This document shows, in pieces, positions 44,790 through 53,858 of a DNA stretch of 64,000 nt (positions within the stretch are counted from its first letter, which is position 1; the number at the start of each line of letters is the position of its first letter). Origin of the DNA: Echinicola sp. 20G (GTDB lineage Bacteria; Bacteroidota; Bacteroidia; Cytophagales; Cyclobacteriaceae); contig NZ_AP024154.1 of assembly GCF_015533855.1 (NCBI RefSeq), positions 5,090,501 to 5,154,500 on the forward strand. Direction: 5' to 3'. The notes beneath the pieces are model-generated. The model searched no databases. It saw only the letters and a program-made list of their open reading frames with translations, and had not been told where the DNA came from. A program made the translations under genes and the position numbers.

Positions 44790-47546
44790 ATGAAACAATA
44801 TTTACGCCTCATTTTGTTGGTCTACTTTTCTTTGGTTTCTCTTCTTGCCCAAGCACAAGACCAAAAACCAGAAAAGATCACCGGACTTTTTCCGGGTATT
44901 AGCTTTTCTCGTTTTGTCAATGCCGTAGAAGATGAAACAACTTATCGCTTTTATTTCAAAAAAGAAGATGTTGATCAAGTCATAGTCAGCGCAAGCGCCA
45001 ATGAAAACGAACTATCAGATTTACTGGACCTTATATTTGACAAAACTGATCTAAAGTATACCATCGATGCCAATAAGCGCGTCTTCATCCACCGCAAGGA
45101 TCATTTACCAACCTCTCTATCATCTAGCTATTTTGAAAGCCAAAACACCGAAGACAGCCTAAATTTCGTGAATGATGAGCGCTACCTGGACAGGGCCTAC
45201 GCCAACAATAAGCTTTGGATCATTGGCGAACAATCTTTAAGTGACCAAGTAGCTACTGCTACTTTGACCGGAAAAATAATAGGCCTTAAGTCAGGCGAAC
45301 CTGTATTTGGAGCAGTGGTCTTTGAACGAAAGGATTTTACAAGGGCGGTTACCGATGAAAATGGAAGGTTCAGCATTACTTTGCCCAAAGGCCGACACAC
45401 CCTCTTCATCCAACACCTTGGGCAGTTTCAAGAACAAAGACAAATCGATCTAAAAGGAAATGGTTCGCTCAACTTACAGATTGATGAAAGTATTGTCTCT
45501 CTGGATGAAGTAGTGGTCAGTTCAGATAGGCTGTCCAATATCAACCGCACAGAAATGGGGGTAGAAGTACTCTCCATTGAGTCCATGAAAAAACTTCCAT
45601 CTGTAATGGGAGAAGTTGATGTGATCAAGAGTATCCTCACCCTTCCAGGTGTCAAGACCGTTGGGGAATCCAGTGTTGGCTTCAATGTTCGGGGCGGTGC
45701 AGCAGATCAAAACCTGATCCTGCTTAACCAATCCACAATTTACAATCCCTCCCACCTTTTTGGCTTCTTTTCTTCTTTCAATGGGGACATGGTGGATCAG
45801 GTGGAGCTACACAAAGCCGGAATGCCTGCCAAATATGGAGGAAGACTTTCCTCTGTGTTGGATGTGGAAGGCAAGTTTGGCAATCAAGAAAAACTACATG
45901 GAAAAGGCGGTATTGGCTTGATGACAAGTAGGTTTACCTTGGATGGACCTATAGGTGAAAACACTACTTTTTTGGCCAGTGGCAGAACGACCTACAGTAA
46001 CTGGCTATTGGATATGGTAAATGAACGATCTGACTTAAATGCGGCAGGGGCATCATTTTATGACCTTAACCTCAATGTCAAGCATTATTTTGATGACAAA
46101 AATGAATTGAGCCTTTCTTCTTATTGGAGCCAGGATGATTTCAATTTTGAAGAGGATACTTTGTTCAATTACAGTAACAGAAATTTCAACCTGAACTGGA
46201 CCCACTATTACAATGACCAACTTGAAAGCAGCATTATCCTAGGTTATGATCATTATCAATTTGGCATTGAAGGATCTGAAAATGAATTGAATGCTTTTGA
46301 CTTCGGCTTTGACATCAACCAGTTGAACCTCAAGGCCCACTTTGATTATGAATACAATGACAAGCATACCCTCCAATTTGGCATCGACAACATTTTCTAT
46401 AGGTTGAATCCAGGGGAAATGCAGCCGAAAAATGAATCGTCCATCATCATCCCCACTATTGTGAACGAAGAAAGGGCACTGGAAACTGCTTTGTTTATCG
46501 GTGATCGATTTGAAATCAATGACAAACTTACCGCAGATTATGGAGTGAGGTATGTCCTGTACAATTTCCTCGGTCCAAATCAAATGAATGAGTATGCGCC
46601 AGACCTTCCTAAAAGTGATGCGACGGTTATTGGGCAAAACAGCTATGATAAAAATGAAGTTATTCAAACTTATTCAGCTCCTGAATTCAGGGTTTCTGCC
46701 AGGTATATCATCGATAACTTCACCTCGGTCAAGGCAGGCTTCCATACCAATAGACAGTATATTCACTTACTATCCAACACCTCAGCAGCCACACCTACTG
46801 ACACTTGGAAACTGAGTGATCCATTTATCAAGCCACAACAAGGCAATCAAATTTCCCTGGGATTTTATAAAAACCTCCAGCAGGGACTGATAGAAACTTC
46901 CATAGAAGTCTATTATAGAGGCCTAAAAAACCTGATTGACTACAGAAGTGGTGCCGAGTTGTTGCTGAACAACGAGATCGAGCAAGACGTCCTCAACACG
47001 GATGGAAGGGCTTATGGGGCTGAGTTCATGATCAAAAAGCCAACTGGAAAATTAAGCGGCTGGTTGAGCTATACTTATTCTCGTTCACAGCTGATGACTT
47101 CATCCGGTGAGCTTGCAGAGCAGGTAAACAACGGGAGCTGGTATCCAAGTAACTTCGACCAACCTCATGATGTCATGTTGGTGGCCAATTACGAATTATC
47201 CAAACGCGCCAATGTTTCTGTCAATACCAATTACAGCACTGGCCGACCCGTAACACTCCCAGTGGCCAAATTCAATTATAATGGATCTGAGCAGGTTTAT
47301 TTCTCTGATAGGAATGCCTACAGGATTCCTGATTACTTCAGGGTAGACCTTTCCCTTAATCTGGAAGGAAACCACAAAATCGAAAAACCGGCCCATGCCT
47401 CTTGGTCCTTGGGTGTTTACAACTTGTTGGGAAGAAGCAATCCCTATTCGGTTTATTACACACCGGTTAATGGCATTTTACAAGGATATAAATTATCCAT
47501 TTTTGCCAACCCTATTCCATTTATTACCTACAATTTCAAATTCTGA
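44790..47546 (+). CDS. TonB-dependent receptor with STN and carboxypeptidase-regulatory domains
   Basis: 918 residues. After the signal (LLVYFSLVSLLAQA) comes an STN-like domain at ~30-100 (FVNAVEDETTYRFYFKKEDV), typical of receptors that signal to an anti-sigma factor. A carboxypeptidase-regulatory beta domain follows at ~165-235 (LTGKIIGLKSGEPVFGAVVF), then the plug (SILTLPGVKTVGESSVGFNV) and a barrel ending in NPIPFITYNFKF. It is not of the SusC subclass. It is followed, with a one-base ATGA overlap, by a DUF4249 gene. The ligand is unknown; no anti-sigma factor is encoded nearby. Confidence 0.95.
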   Translation: MKQYLRLILLVYFSLVSLLAQAQDQKPEKITGLFPGISFSRFVNAVEDETTYRFYFKKEDVDQVIVSASANENELSDLLDLIFDKTDLKYTIDANKRVFIHRKDHLPTSLSSSYFESQNTEDSLNFVNDERYLDRAYANNKLWIIGEQSLSDQVATATLTGKIIGLKSGEPVFGAVVFERKDFTRAVTDENGRFSITLPKGRHTLFIQHLGQFQEQRQIDLKGNGSLNLQIDESIVSLDEVVVSSDRLSNINRTEMGVEVLSIESMKKLPSVMGEVDVIKSILTLPGVKTVGESSVGFNVRGGAADQNLILLNQSTIYNPSHLFGFFSSFNGDMVDQVELHKAGMPAKYGGRLSSVLDVEGKFGNQEKLHGKGGIGLMTSRFTLDGPIGENTTFLASGRTTYSNWLLDMVNERSDLNAAGASFYDLNLNVKHYFDDKNELSLSSYWSQDDFNFEEDTLFNYSNRNFNLNWTHYYNDQLESSIILGYDHYQFGIEGSENELNAFDFGFDINQLNLKAHFDYEYNDKHTLQFGIDNIFYRLNPGEMQPKNESSIIIPTIVNEERALETALFIGDRFEINDKLTADYGVRYVLYNFLGPNQMNEYAPDLPKSDATVIGQNSYDKNEVIQTYSAPEFRVSARYIIDNFTSVKAGFHTNRQYIHLLSNTSAATPTDTWKLSDPFIKPQQGNQISLGFYKNLQQGLIETSIEVYYRGLKNLIDYRSGAELLLNNEIEQDVLNTDGRAYGAEFMIKKPTGKLSGWLSYTYSRSQLMTSSGELAEQVNNGSWYPSNFDQPHDVMLVANYELSKRANVSVNTNYSTGRPVTLPVAKFNYNGSEQVYFSDRNAYRIPDYFRVDLSLNLEGNHKIEKPAHASWSLGVYNLLGRSNPYSVYYTPVNGILQGYKLSIFANPIPFITYNFKF

Positions 47547-48709
47547 TGATCATGAGTTTAAGACAAATCATACTTGCTGCCTTGTTGACAAATTGGATAA
47601 TGGTGAGCTGCAGGGAACCCTATGATCCTCAAATTGACCAACAGGATTTAGGTATTTTGGTGGTTGAAGGACATATAGAAACTGGCGAATATCCTTCTAT
47701 CATCAAATTGAGCACCACATCCACCTTAAATGGGGAAAGTAATGGCCCAAGTACCATTTCCAATGCTGAAGTTTATATTGAGAGCCAATCTGGAGAAATC
47801 TTTTCTCTTCCCCTTACCGGAGAAGGTGTGTATAGTGCTGAGCACAATTTAAGCCTCAACCAAGATTACAGACTTCATATTGAACTACCCGACAAAGGCC
47901 TTTATCAAAGCAAGTGGATGACTCCTATCAACACTCCTGTCATCGAAGACATTGGACTTACAGGGGGCGATTATGAGGATGTAGAAGTCAATGTCTCTAC
48001 CCATGGAAATGAGGAAGCTGAATTTTTCGTTTGGGAATATGAAGAAACCTGGATATTCTTTCCTGAGATCATCTCATTTTTAAGATATGATGAAAACCTT
48101 GACTCCATCGTTTACCGCATCAATCCAGAGGACAGAATTGACAGGTGCTGGAAAAGTGAATATTCAGATAAAGTAAATGTAGAATCCTCTTCTCAGTATC
48201 AGGATGATTACATTTTTCAGAAACACATTCAGACTATTCCTTACGGATCGGAAAAATTTTCCCAGAGATATTCTATATTGGTTTATCAAAGGGCCATACC
48301 AAAAGATGCTTATGACTTCTATGAGATCCTCCGCAAAAATTCGGACGACACAGGAGATATTTTCAGTCCCCTTCCCTCCAATATTGGCACCAATGTTTTT
48401 CACCAAAGTGATGAAAACCTGAAAGCAATAGGTTTTGTTACCGCTGGCTCCTCGACTAGAAAAAGAGCTTTCTTTGATAGAATTGAAGTAGGAACTTGGT
48501 TGGTTGACATTCCCTATTATGCAGGTTGCGAAATCTATTATGATACGATCCCACCCAATGAAGTAGGTGAGCGATTTAACAACAATATTGATGTTCCTGC
48601 CATGATCGTTGACGGTGGTCCAACAGGCATCTTAGGCTATAGAGGTGCAAGCCGGAAGTGTACCGATTGTAGGTTGAGAGGTACTAATGTCCGTCCTGAT
48701 TTTTGGTGA
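47546..48709 (+). CDS. DUF4249 domain-containing lipoprotein
   Basis: 387 residues. The lipoprotein signal ends WIMVSC, followed by REPYDPQIDQQDLGILVVEG, the usual DUF4249 opening. The body is beta-rich with a C-terminal Cys-containing tail (YRGASRKCTDCRLRGTNVRP) typical of the family. DUF4249 proteins almost always accompany a TonB receptor and are thought to sit at the cell surface as its partner, though no ligand is known. The ATG overlaps the receptor stop by one base (a second ATG two codons on is possible). Confidence 0.92.
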   Translation: MIMSLRQIILAALLTNWIMVSCREPYDPQIDQQDLGILVVEGHIETGEYPSIIKLSTTSTLNGESNGPSTISNAEVYIESQSGEIFSLPLTGEGVYSAEHNLSLNQDYRLHIELPDKGLYQSKWMTPINTPVIEDIGLTGGDYEDVEVNVSTHGNEEAEFFVWEYEETWIFFPEIISFLRYDENLDSIVYRINPEDRIDRCWKSEYSDKVNVESSSQYQDDYIFQKHIQTIPYGSEKFSQRYSILVYQRAIPKDAYDFYEILRKNSDDTGDIFSPLPSNIGTNVFHQSDENLKAIGFVTAGSSTRKRAFFDRIEVGTWLVDIPYYAGCEIYYDTIPPNEVGERFNNNIDVPAMIVDGGPTGILGYRGASRKCTDCRLRGTNVRPDFW

Positions 48710-48725
48710 AATTAAGTAAAGAAAA

Positions 48726-50366
48726 ATGAGAATTCTATTATCAGTATTTATACTTTTATTGGCTCTAAACACCTCGCTCCTGGCACAAAACCCAGAAGAT
48801 TTGTCGTGGCCTCAAGAAAAAACCAGTGTCCATATCAGTAAAAACATTGCTGTTGTGGGAGAGTCTGTTCCTCTCTCAGTAAAAATAAGAATGGAAGGTC
48901 AGCCAAGCCCTTCACAATTTGCTTATGTGGATTTGATCAGTCGAAATGGTGAACGCGTATCTGGCTCCATCATTCCCTTAACCAAAGGAGCAACCAATGC
49001 TTACGTGAAAATTCCTGAAAATATCCCTACGGATCATTACCTCCTTAGGCTTTACACCCGGTTAGCAGCAAGCTTAGCGGATGATTCCCAGTACCACCAT
49101 GAATTGATCACGGTTATCAATCCTGAGATCCCGCCTGTCCAAGTTCCAAAGCCATCCAACTCCCAATGGGCGCCAAACAAAAGCAGCTCCACTATCAAAA
49201 TCCAGAAAAACAAAGAGCAGTTGCTTAGGGAAGAATTAGGAGAAATCATGATAGAGGCTTCACCTGACCAAGAGCTTACGGTCTCCATCAGTAAGAAAAA
49301 CCCTTTCTTGGAAGCAACAGTTTTCACAGGCCAAATATCTCCCAGTACAGAATCAAGTCAGATCATCCCTGAGCTGAGAGGGCATATAGTAAAAGGGCAA
49401 CTAATTACCGACCAAATTGACACCAAAAGACCTTACTTACTTTCTGTACATGGTGACCAATCGTCACTTTATTTGGGCAAACCAAACAGTCAAGGAGAAG
49501 TCTATTTTGATCTTGGGGCCCTGAAAAGCTATAACTTTATGATCCTCCAGTCTGATGCCGATTCTATTCCTTTTAGCATGGACCTTCAGGAACCTTTTGC
49601 CCCCTCCTCTAAGGAGAACCTGTTACAGTTTCCTGCTGTCAACATCTCTGAAGAAAATAAGGAAATGATGGATGATCTCGTTTTGAGCTATTCTACGACC
49701 GACTATTTCTACGCACCTCAAAAGGCCGCTACTCTTCCTATTGTCACCGGATTTGATGCAGACCGGGCTTATAATTTGGACGAATACAACCGCTTTGAAT
49801 CGCTTGCAACAACGCTTAAAGAATATATCCCCACGGTTTTGGTCAGGAAAGAAAAAGGGAAATTCCACTTCAAATTATCCAATTTTCCAGAGGATAATGT
49901 TTTCCAAAATAACCCTTTGATGCTGATTGATGGAATGCCTGTTTTTGACAGTGATGCAATTGGGAACTTCAGTCCGGATAATATCAAAAGAATCGAGGTG
50001 ATCAACAGAAAATTCTTTATCCTTGACAATGCCTTTGAAGGAGTATTAAATTTCACTTCCTATGAAAATGATTTTGGTGGTTTTCCAATTCCTAAAAATG
50101 CCCTCTACCTCGAATATCCTAAAATCCAAAACCCTATGATATGGAATTTCAATGGTCCTGAAAGCAATAGCAGCCAACGCTTACCTGACTTTAGGACCAT
50201 TTTTTACTGGGATGACACCGTAAAAACAGATAGTAACGGAAAAGCCAAAATAAATTTTAAAACTTCCGAGATAAGTGGTGAGTATGAAATAAAAGTTAGT
50301 TATACCAACTCTTCCGGAGAACTCATCCAAACCGTATCCAGCTTTATGGTAAAAGATACGCAGTGA
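48726..50366 (+). CDS. Exported protein with MG2-like and plug-like parts, TonB operon partner
   Basis: 546 residues with a signal peptide (cut near LLA-Q). Residues ~25-130 resemble an MG2/macroglobulin beta-sandwich (VHISKNIAVVGESVPLSVKI). Residues ~390-460 have a TonB-plug-like pattern (NPLMLIDGMPVFDSDAIGNF, IKRIEVINRKFFI). A C-terminal beta domain (GKAKINFKTSEISGEYEIKV) is also macroglobulin-like. It is the fourth gene of the operon, 16 bases after DUF4249. The family appears with such receptors but has no defined biochemical role. Confidence 0.82.
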   Translation: MRILLSVFILLLALNTSLLAQNPEDLSWPQEKTSVHISKNIAVVGESVPLSVKIRMEGQPSPSQFAYVDLISRNGERVSGSIIPLTKGATNAYVKIPENIPTDHYLLRLYTRLAASLADDSQYHHELITVINPEIPPVQVPKPSNSQWAPNKSSSTIKIQKNKEQLLREELGEIMIEASPDQELTVSISKKNPFLEATVFTGQISPSTESSQIIPELRGHIVKGQLITDQIDTKRPYLLSVHGDQSSLYLGKPNSQGEVYFDLGALKSYNFMILQSDADSIPFSMDLQEPFAPSSKENLLQFPAVNISEENKEMMDDLVLSYSTTDYFYAPQKAATLPIVTGFDADRAYNLDEYNRFESLATTLKEYIPTVLVRKEKGKFHFKLSNFPEDNVFQNNPLMLIDGMPVFDSDAIGNFSPDNIKRIEVINRKFFILDNAFEGVLNFTSYENDFGGFPIPKNALYLEYPKIQNPMIWNFNGPESNSSQRLPDFRTIFYWDDTVKTDSNGKAKINFKTSEISGEYEIKVSYTNSSGELIQTVSSFMVKDTQ

Positions 50367-50382
50367 TAATTCCTTGTTAATA

Positions 50383-50420
50383 GAATAGAAAAGGCTGTCA
50401 AATTACAGCCTTTTCTATTC
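50383..50420. terminator. Bidirectional terminator between the TonB operon and ggt
   Basis: A perfect 16-base inverted repeat: gaatagaaaaggctgt (50383-50398) and acagccttttctattc (50405-50420) with a 6-base loop. It lies between convergent genes ending at 50366 and 50442, with T-rich bases inside both 3' arms. Confidence 0.85.
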
Positions 50421-50441
50421 CATATCATACTCACCAAACAA

Positions 50442-52184
50442 TCAATACCCTGCTGCCCAATCATCTCCTCTTGGATCACCAGCGCCTTCCAATTTCCCAT
50501 CAGGTTTGACCAAGATAGCATCTACCCTACCTATACTTCCTCTTTCCCTGATTTCATGTCCCATCGTTTTTAACTCATCCTTAGTGGATTTATTCAAAGC
50601 TCCCTTTTCAGGAAAAATAAAGTTGGGTTTCCATTGGTGATGGACCCTACCGGCCGCTACTGCTTCACTCATGCTCATTTGATGATCCACTACATTCAGG
50701 ATAGTTTGGTAAACTGAAGTAATAATGGTACTTCCACCTGGCGTTCCCACGACCATAAACAACTCCCCGTCTTTTTCTAAGATAGTGGGTGTCATGGCAC
50801 TTAACATCCGCTTCTCAGCTTGAATGGCATTGGCTTTACCACCCAATAAGCCATAAACATTCGGTACACCCGGCTTACTACTGAAATCATCCATCTCATT
50901 GTTCATTAAAAAACCAGCCCCCGTAACGAATACCTTTGAACCATAGCCTGAATTAATGGTTGTGGTCACGGAAACAGCATTCCCATCAGCATCAATAATC
51001 GAATAATGGGTGGTCTCTTCACTTTCCTGATGATCCAAATTCATGGCTAGTACCTCTTCACTGTCCGTTGCCTTTTCGGGATTTATTTGCGCTACCCGAC
51101 TTGCCAAATAATCATCATCCAGTAACTGTGCTTTAGGCACCTCCCAAAAATCTTCATCTCCCAGGTGCTTGGCCCGATCAGCATAAACCCTTCTTTCCAT
51201 TTCTGTCATCAAATGAATGGTTTTTGCCTCATGAAAACCCAATTCACCCAGAGGAAAATGTTCTGACATTTTCAAGAGCTGCATCAGTGCAATTCCACCA
51301 CTGCTCGGCGGTCCCATACTATAAACTTTGGTATCCCTGTAATTCCCCTGGATTGGCTCCCGCCATTTAGAGGTATATTTTTCCATATCCTCCAATTCAA
51401 TAATACCATTTCCAGCTTTCATTTCTGCAACCAACAGCTCAGCCGTTTTACCTTTATAAAATCCATCACGGCCTTCCTGTTGAATTCGCTTCAAAGTAGC
51501 GGCCAAATCTTTTTGAACCAGCACATCTCCTTTTTCCCATTTTCCTTTCAACTTCACCAAAGGAATCCGGGTACTGTCCCTGTTATGCTTGATAAAGACA
51601 GACCGGTATCTGTTGTAATTGTTTGCCTGATTTTCTGTGATGGCAAACCCTTTCCTGGCCAGCTGATATGCCGGTGCTATCAAATCCTTCAAAGGCAAAC
51701 TTCCATACTTTTTATGGGCCTCAATCATTCCTTCTACAGAACCAGGAACGCCCGATGCCATTGGACCGGCCAAGCTGAGCCCATCAATGATCTCTCCATT
51801 TTCATCTTGATACATCTCTTCATAAGCAGCCAAAGGTGCTTTCTCCCTAAAATCCAAAGAGGAAACATCTCCATTGGACTGACGGTACATCATAAACCCT
51901 CCACCTCCAAGGTTTCCCGCGGCTGGATAAACCACTGCCAAGGCAAAGTGAACTGCCACCATCGCATCTATGGCATTACCACCCTTTTGAAGCACCTCAA
52001 TTCCTACCTTTGACGCTTCGGGATGAGCTGAAACCACCATGGCCTTTTCTCCTATAGCGGATTTCCCTTCCAGATAATCCTTTTTGCTTATTTTGGCGCA
52101 GCTGGCCAAATAAACCATAAGCAGTAAGATAGAAGTCCCTTGAAAAATGCGGAAGCGATTCACCATCAGTTTTTTTAATATCAT
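50442..52184 (-). CDS. ggt: Gamma-glutamyltransferase
   Basis: 580 residues, normal for the proenzyme that self-cleaves into two subunits. The nucleophile is Thr391 in ESEETTHYSIIDADGNAVS, the start of the small subunit. Other features: AVHFALAVVYPAAGNLGGGG, SLDFREKAPLAAYEEMY with the substrate-binding Arg, and TPTILEKDGELFMVVGTPGG. The lipoprotein signal (LLMVYLASC) places it outside the cytoplasm, where it splits glutathione and other gamma-glutamyl compounds. An ATG at 52166 is an alternative start. It is transcribed alone. Confidence 0.95.
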   Translation of the reverse strand: MILKKLMVNRFRIFQGTSILLLMVYLASCAKISKKDYLEGKSAIGEKAMVVSAHPEASKVGIEVLQKGGNAIDAMVAVHFALAVVYPAAGNLGGGGFMMYRQSNGDVSSLDFREKAPLAAYEEMYQDENGEIIDGLSLAGPMASGVPGSVEGMIEAHKKYGSLPLKDLIAPAYQLARKGFAITENQANNYNRYRSVFIKHNRDSTRIPLVKLKGKWEKGDVLVQKDLAATLKRIQQEGRDGFYKGKTAELLVAEMKAGNGIIELEDMEKYTSKWREPIQGNYRDTKVYSMGPPSSGGIALMQLLKMSEHFPLGELGFHEAKTIHLMTEMERRVYADRAKHLGDEDFWEVPKAQLLDDDYLASRVAQINPEKATDSEEVLAMNLDHQESEETTHYSIIDADGNAVSVTTTINSGYGSKVFVTGAGFLMNNEMDDFSSKPGVPNVYGLLGGKANAIQAEKRMLSAMTPTILEKDGELFMVVGTPGGSTIITSVYQTILNVVDHQMSMSEAVAAGRVHHQWKPNFIFPEKGALNKSTKDELKTMGHEIRERGSIGRVDAILVKPDGKLEGAGDPRGDDWAAGY

Positions 52185-52446
52185 GATTTTTGGAAATTGA
52201 AGTATTTGATAATAATAAAGTCAACTTAAAAAAAGTCTGCCTCTATTCTAATCGAAAAATATTCCCAATATCACATAAAACAAAACCGATCATCATTTCT
52301 TCTGCCCAAACCATCAATTAAAAAGAAAAAGCCCCACTTTAAATCGATTTGATTGACCTATGCTTCTGTAATTTATTGCTAAATTAATCCGCTGTGCTTG
52401 TTAGTTAATTATTATTAACTTGAAGGCGTTTTAATGCGGGTAGGTC

Positions 52447-52547
52447 GACACAGCTGCGGGCCGGCGTTGGCCTTGCGGGAAGAAGCTTTAGCTGTGTCTT
52501 GATTTTTCTTTGCTTCGTTTCTTTTCATCTAAGGAAAAGAAATGAAG
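52447..52547. repeat. GC-rich structured repeat element (REP-like)
   Basis: gacacagct (52447-52455) and agctgtgtc (52490-52498) are perfect complements around a GC-rich core that itself holds ggcc/ggcc. A second hairpin follows: cttcgtttctttt (52513-52525) with aaaagaaatgaag (52535-52547), one mismatch. The block is far richer in GC than the flanks and encodes no gene. From memory, similar blocks recur in intergenic spaces of Bacteroidota. The rest of the 52185-52734 gap is AT-rich and shows nothing else. Confidence 0.55.
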
Positions 52548-52734
52548 AGTTAAACTTTGGAAACAGTGTTAAGTGTTAGTATTAAGATACTATTTCAAAT
52601 AATGGATTTTATAAAAAAATAGAACTAACACGATAGGTTAAATTAAATCTAAGAAAATAGTTATGCCAAAAAATAGTTTCAGTCTCCTCCAGAAATCATA
52701 AGGAACCTATAATAAACCGTTAATTCAGATTAGC

Positions 52735-53619
52735 ATGAAGCCTATTTTATTTAAAATAGCCAAAACCGAAGAAGAGGCCGTTCGTATTTTACAGGAAGAC
52801 TATCCTTACTTTTATGACAACCTACATTACCATGTAGAAACACAAATTATGGTCATTATTGAAGGAGAAGGCACTTACTTTATCGGCGATGCCATCGGCC
52901 ATTTCAAAACTGGTGATATTTTTATCTTGGGTTCCAATCTTCCCCATTTCTTCAGAAGTGACAAATCTTACTATGAGGATAATACAAATTTGAGATCCAA
53001 AAACATTTCCATTCTATTCTCTTTTGAGGCTTTGGGAGAAAAACTGCTCGGGCTTCCTGAATTCCATGGCATCAAAAAGCTATTGCAATTCAGCAAAAGA
53101 GGCTTATTGGTGGAAGGCAAATCCAAAGAAGCCCTTTATCATTCAGCTGAAAAAATAGCTCAAAAAAGTGGTTTGGATAGAATTCTTTATCTTCTAAAAC
53201 TACTGGATAAACTCTCCAAAAGTACAGAACTGACCGCCTTGAGCCATATTAACTTTGAACCGGACTCTTTGCCTAAAGACACCACCAAGGTCAATATGGT
53301 CATTAATTTTATCATGGAAAACTTCTCGCAGGACATTTCCCTTGCAGATGCTGCCGGGGTCGCCAACCTGAGCATCAATGCCTTTTGCCGTTATTTTAAG
53401 CAACATACCCGCAAGACATTCTCCCAGTTCCTCAATGAAATCCGAATAGGTCATGCCTGCAAACAATTGATTGAAGAAGAGTTCAGTGTCAAAGAAATTG
53501 CCTTCGATAGTGGTTATTTTAACATTTCCTACTTCAATAGGCAGTTCAAACAAATCACCGGCTACACACCTTCCGATTATGTGAAAGCCCATACCCAAAA
53601 ACACAACAAGGCCAGCTAG
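52735..53619 (+). CDS. AraC-family transcriptional regulator
   Basis: 294 residues. The N-terminal ~150 residues form a cupin-type sensor (YHVETQIMVIIEGEGTYFIG, HFKTGDIFILGSNLPHFFRS). The C-terminal ~100 residues hold two helix-turn-helix motifs (ISLADAAGVANLSINAFCRY and FSVKEIAFDSGYFNISYFNR, the AraC signature). It lies next to, and convergent with, the hydroxyproline gene set at 53859-58784, so it is the likely regulator (inference from position). The cupin would sense a small molecule, perhaps hydroxyproline or an intermediate. Confidence 0.92.
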   Translation: MKPILFKIAKTEEEAVRILQEDYPYFYDNLHYHVETQIMVIIEGEGTYFIGDAIGHFKTGDIFILGSNLPHFFRSDKSYYEDNTNLRSKNISILFSFEALGEKLLGLPEFHGIKKLLQFSKRGLLVEGKSKEALYHSAEKIAQKSGLDRILYLLKLLDKLSKSTELTALSHINFEPDSLPKDTTKVNMVINFIMENFSQDISLADAAGVANLSINAFCRYFKQHTRKTFSQFLNEIRIGHACKQLIEEEFSVKEIAFDSGYFNISYFNRQFKQITGYTPSDYVKAHTQKHNKAS

Positions 53620-53709
53620 CCTGAAGTTATTAGTAGCCACATATCAAAAATAGTGGGCCATGATTACGAAAAGTGTTTAATAAATCCTGGTAAACTAATT
53701 AAAAGTAAC

Positions 53710-53734
53710 CTACAGCTGATTTAGACAGCTGTAG
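53710..53734. repeat. Short inverted repeat between the AraC gene and the oxidoreductase
   Basis: ctacagct (53710-53717) and agctgtag (53727-53734) pair perfectly with a 9-base loop. No T run follows on either strand, so a terminator is not clearly supported. It sits between convergent genes. Confidence 0.35.
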
Positions 53735-53784
53735 CCGCTAATGGATATACTGGTACCAACAGTAAAACTCAATCACTAAAAAAC

Positions 53785-53814
53785 ATCCGTGTTAATCCGT
53801 GTCTATCTGTGGTC
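53785..53814. repeat. Three tandem degenerate 10-base units
   Basis: atccgtgtta, atccgtgtct and atctgtggtc follow each other at 53785-53814. Such atccgtgt/atctgtgg strings recur in intergenic regions of many bacteria, as far as I recall. No gene or hairpin coincides with it. Confidence 0.45.
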
Positions 53815-53858
53815 TTTATTACTAAAATGATTGCACCTCTAAATAATGGATAAACCTA

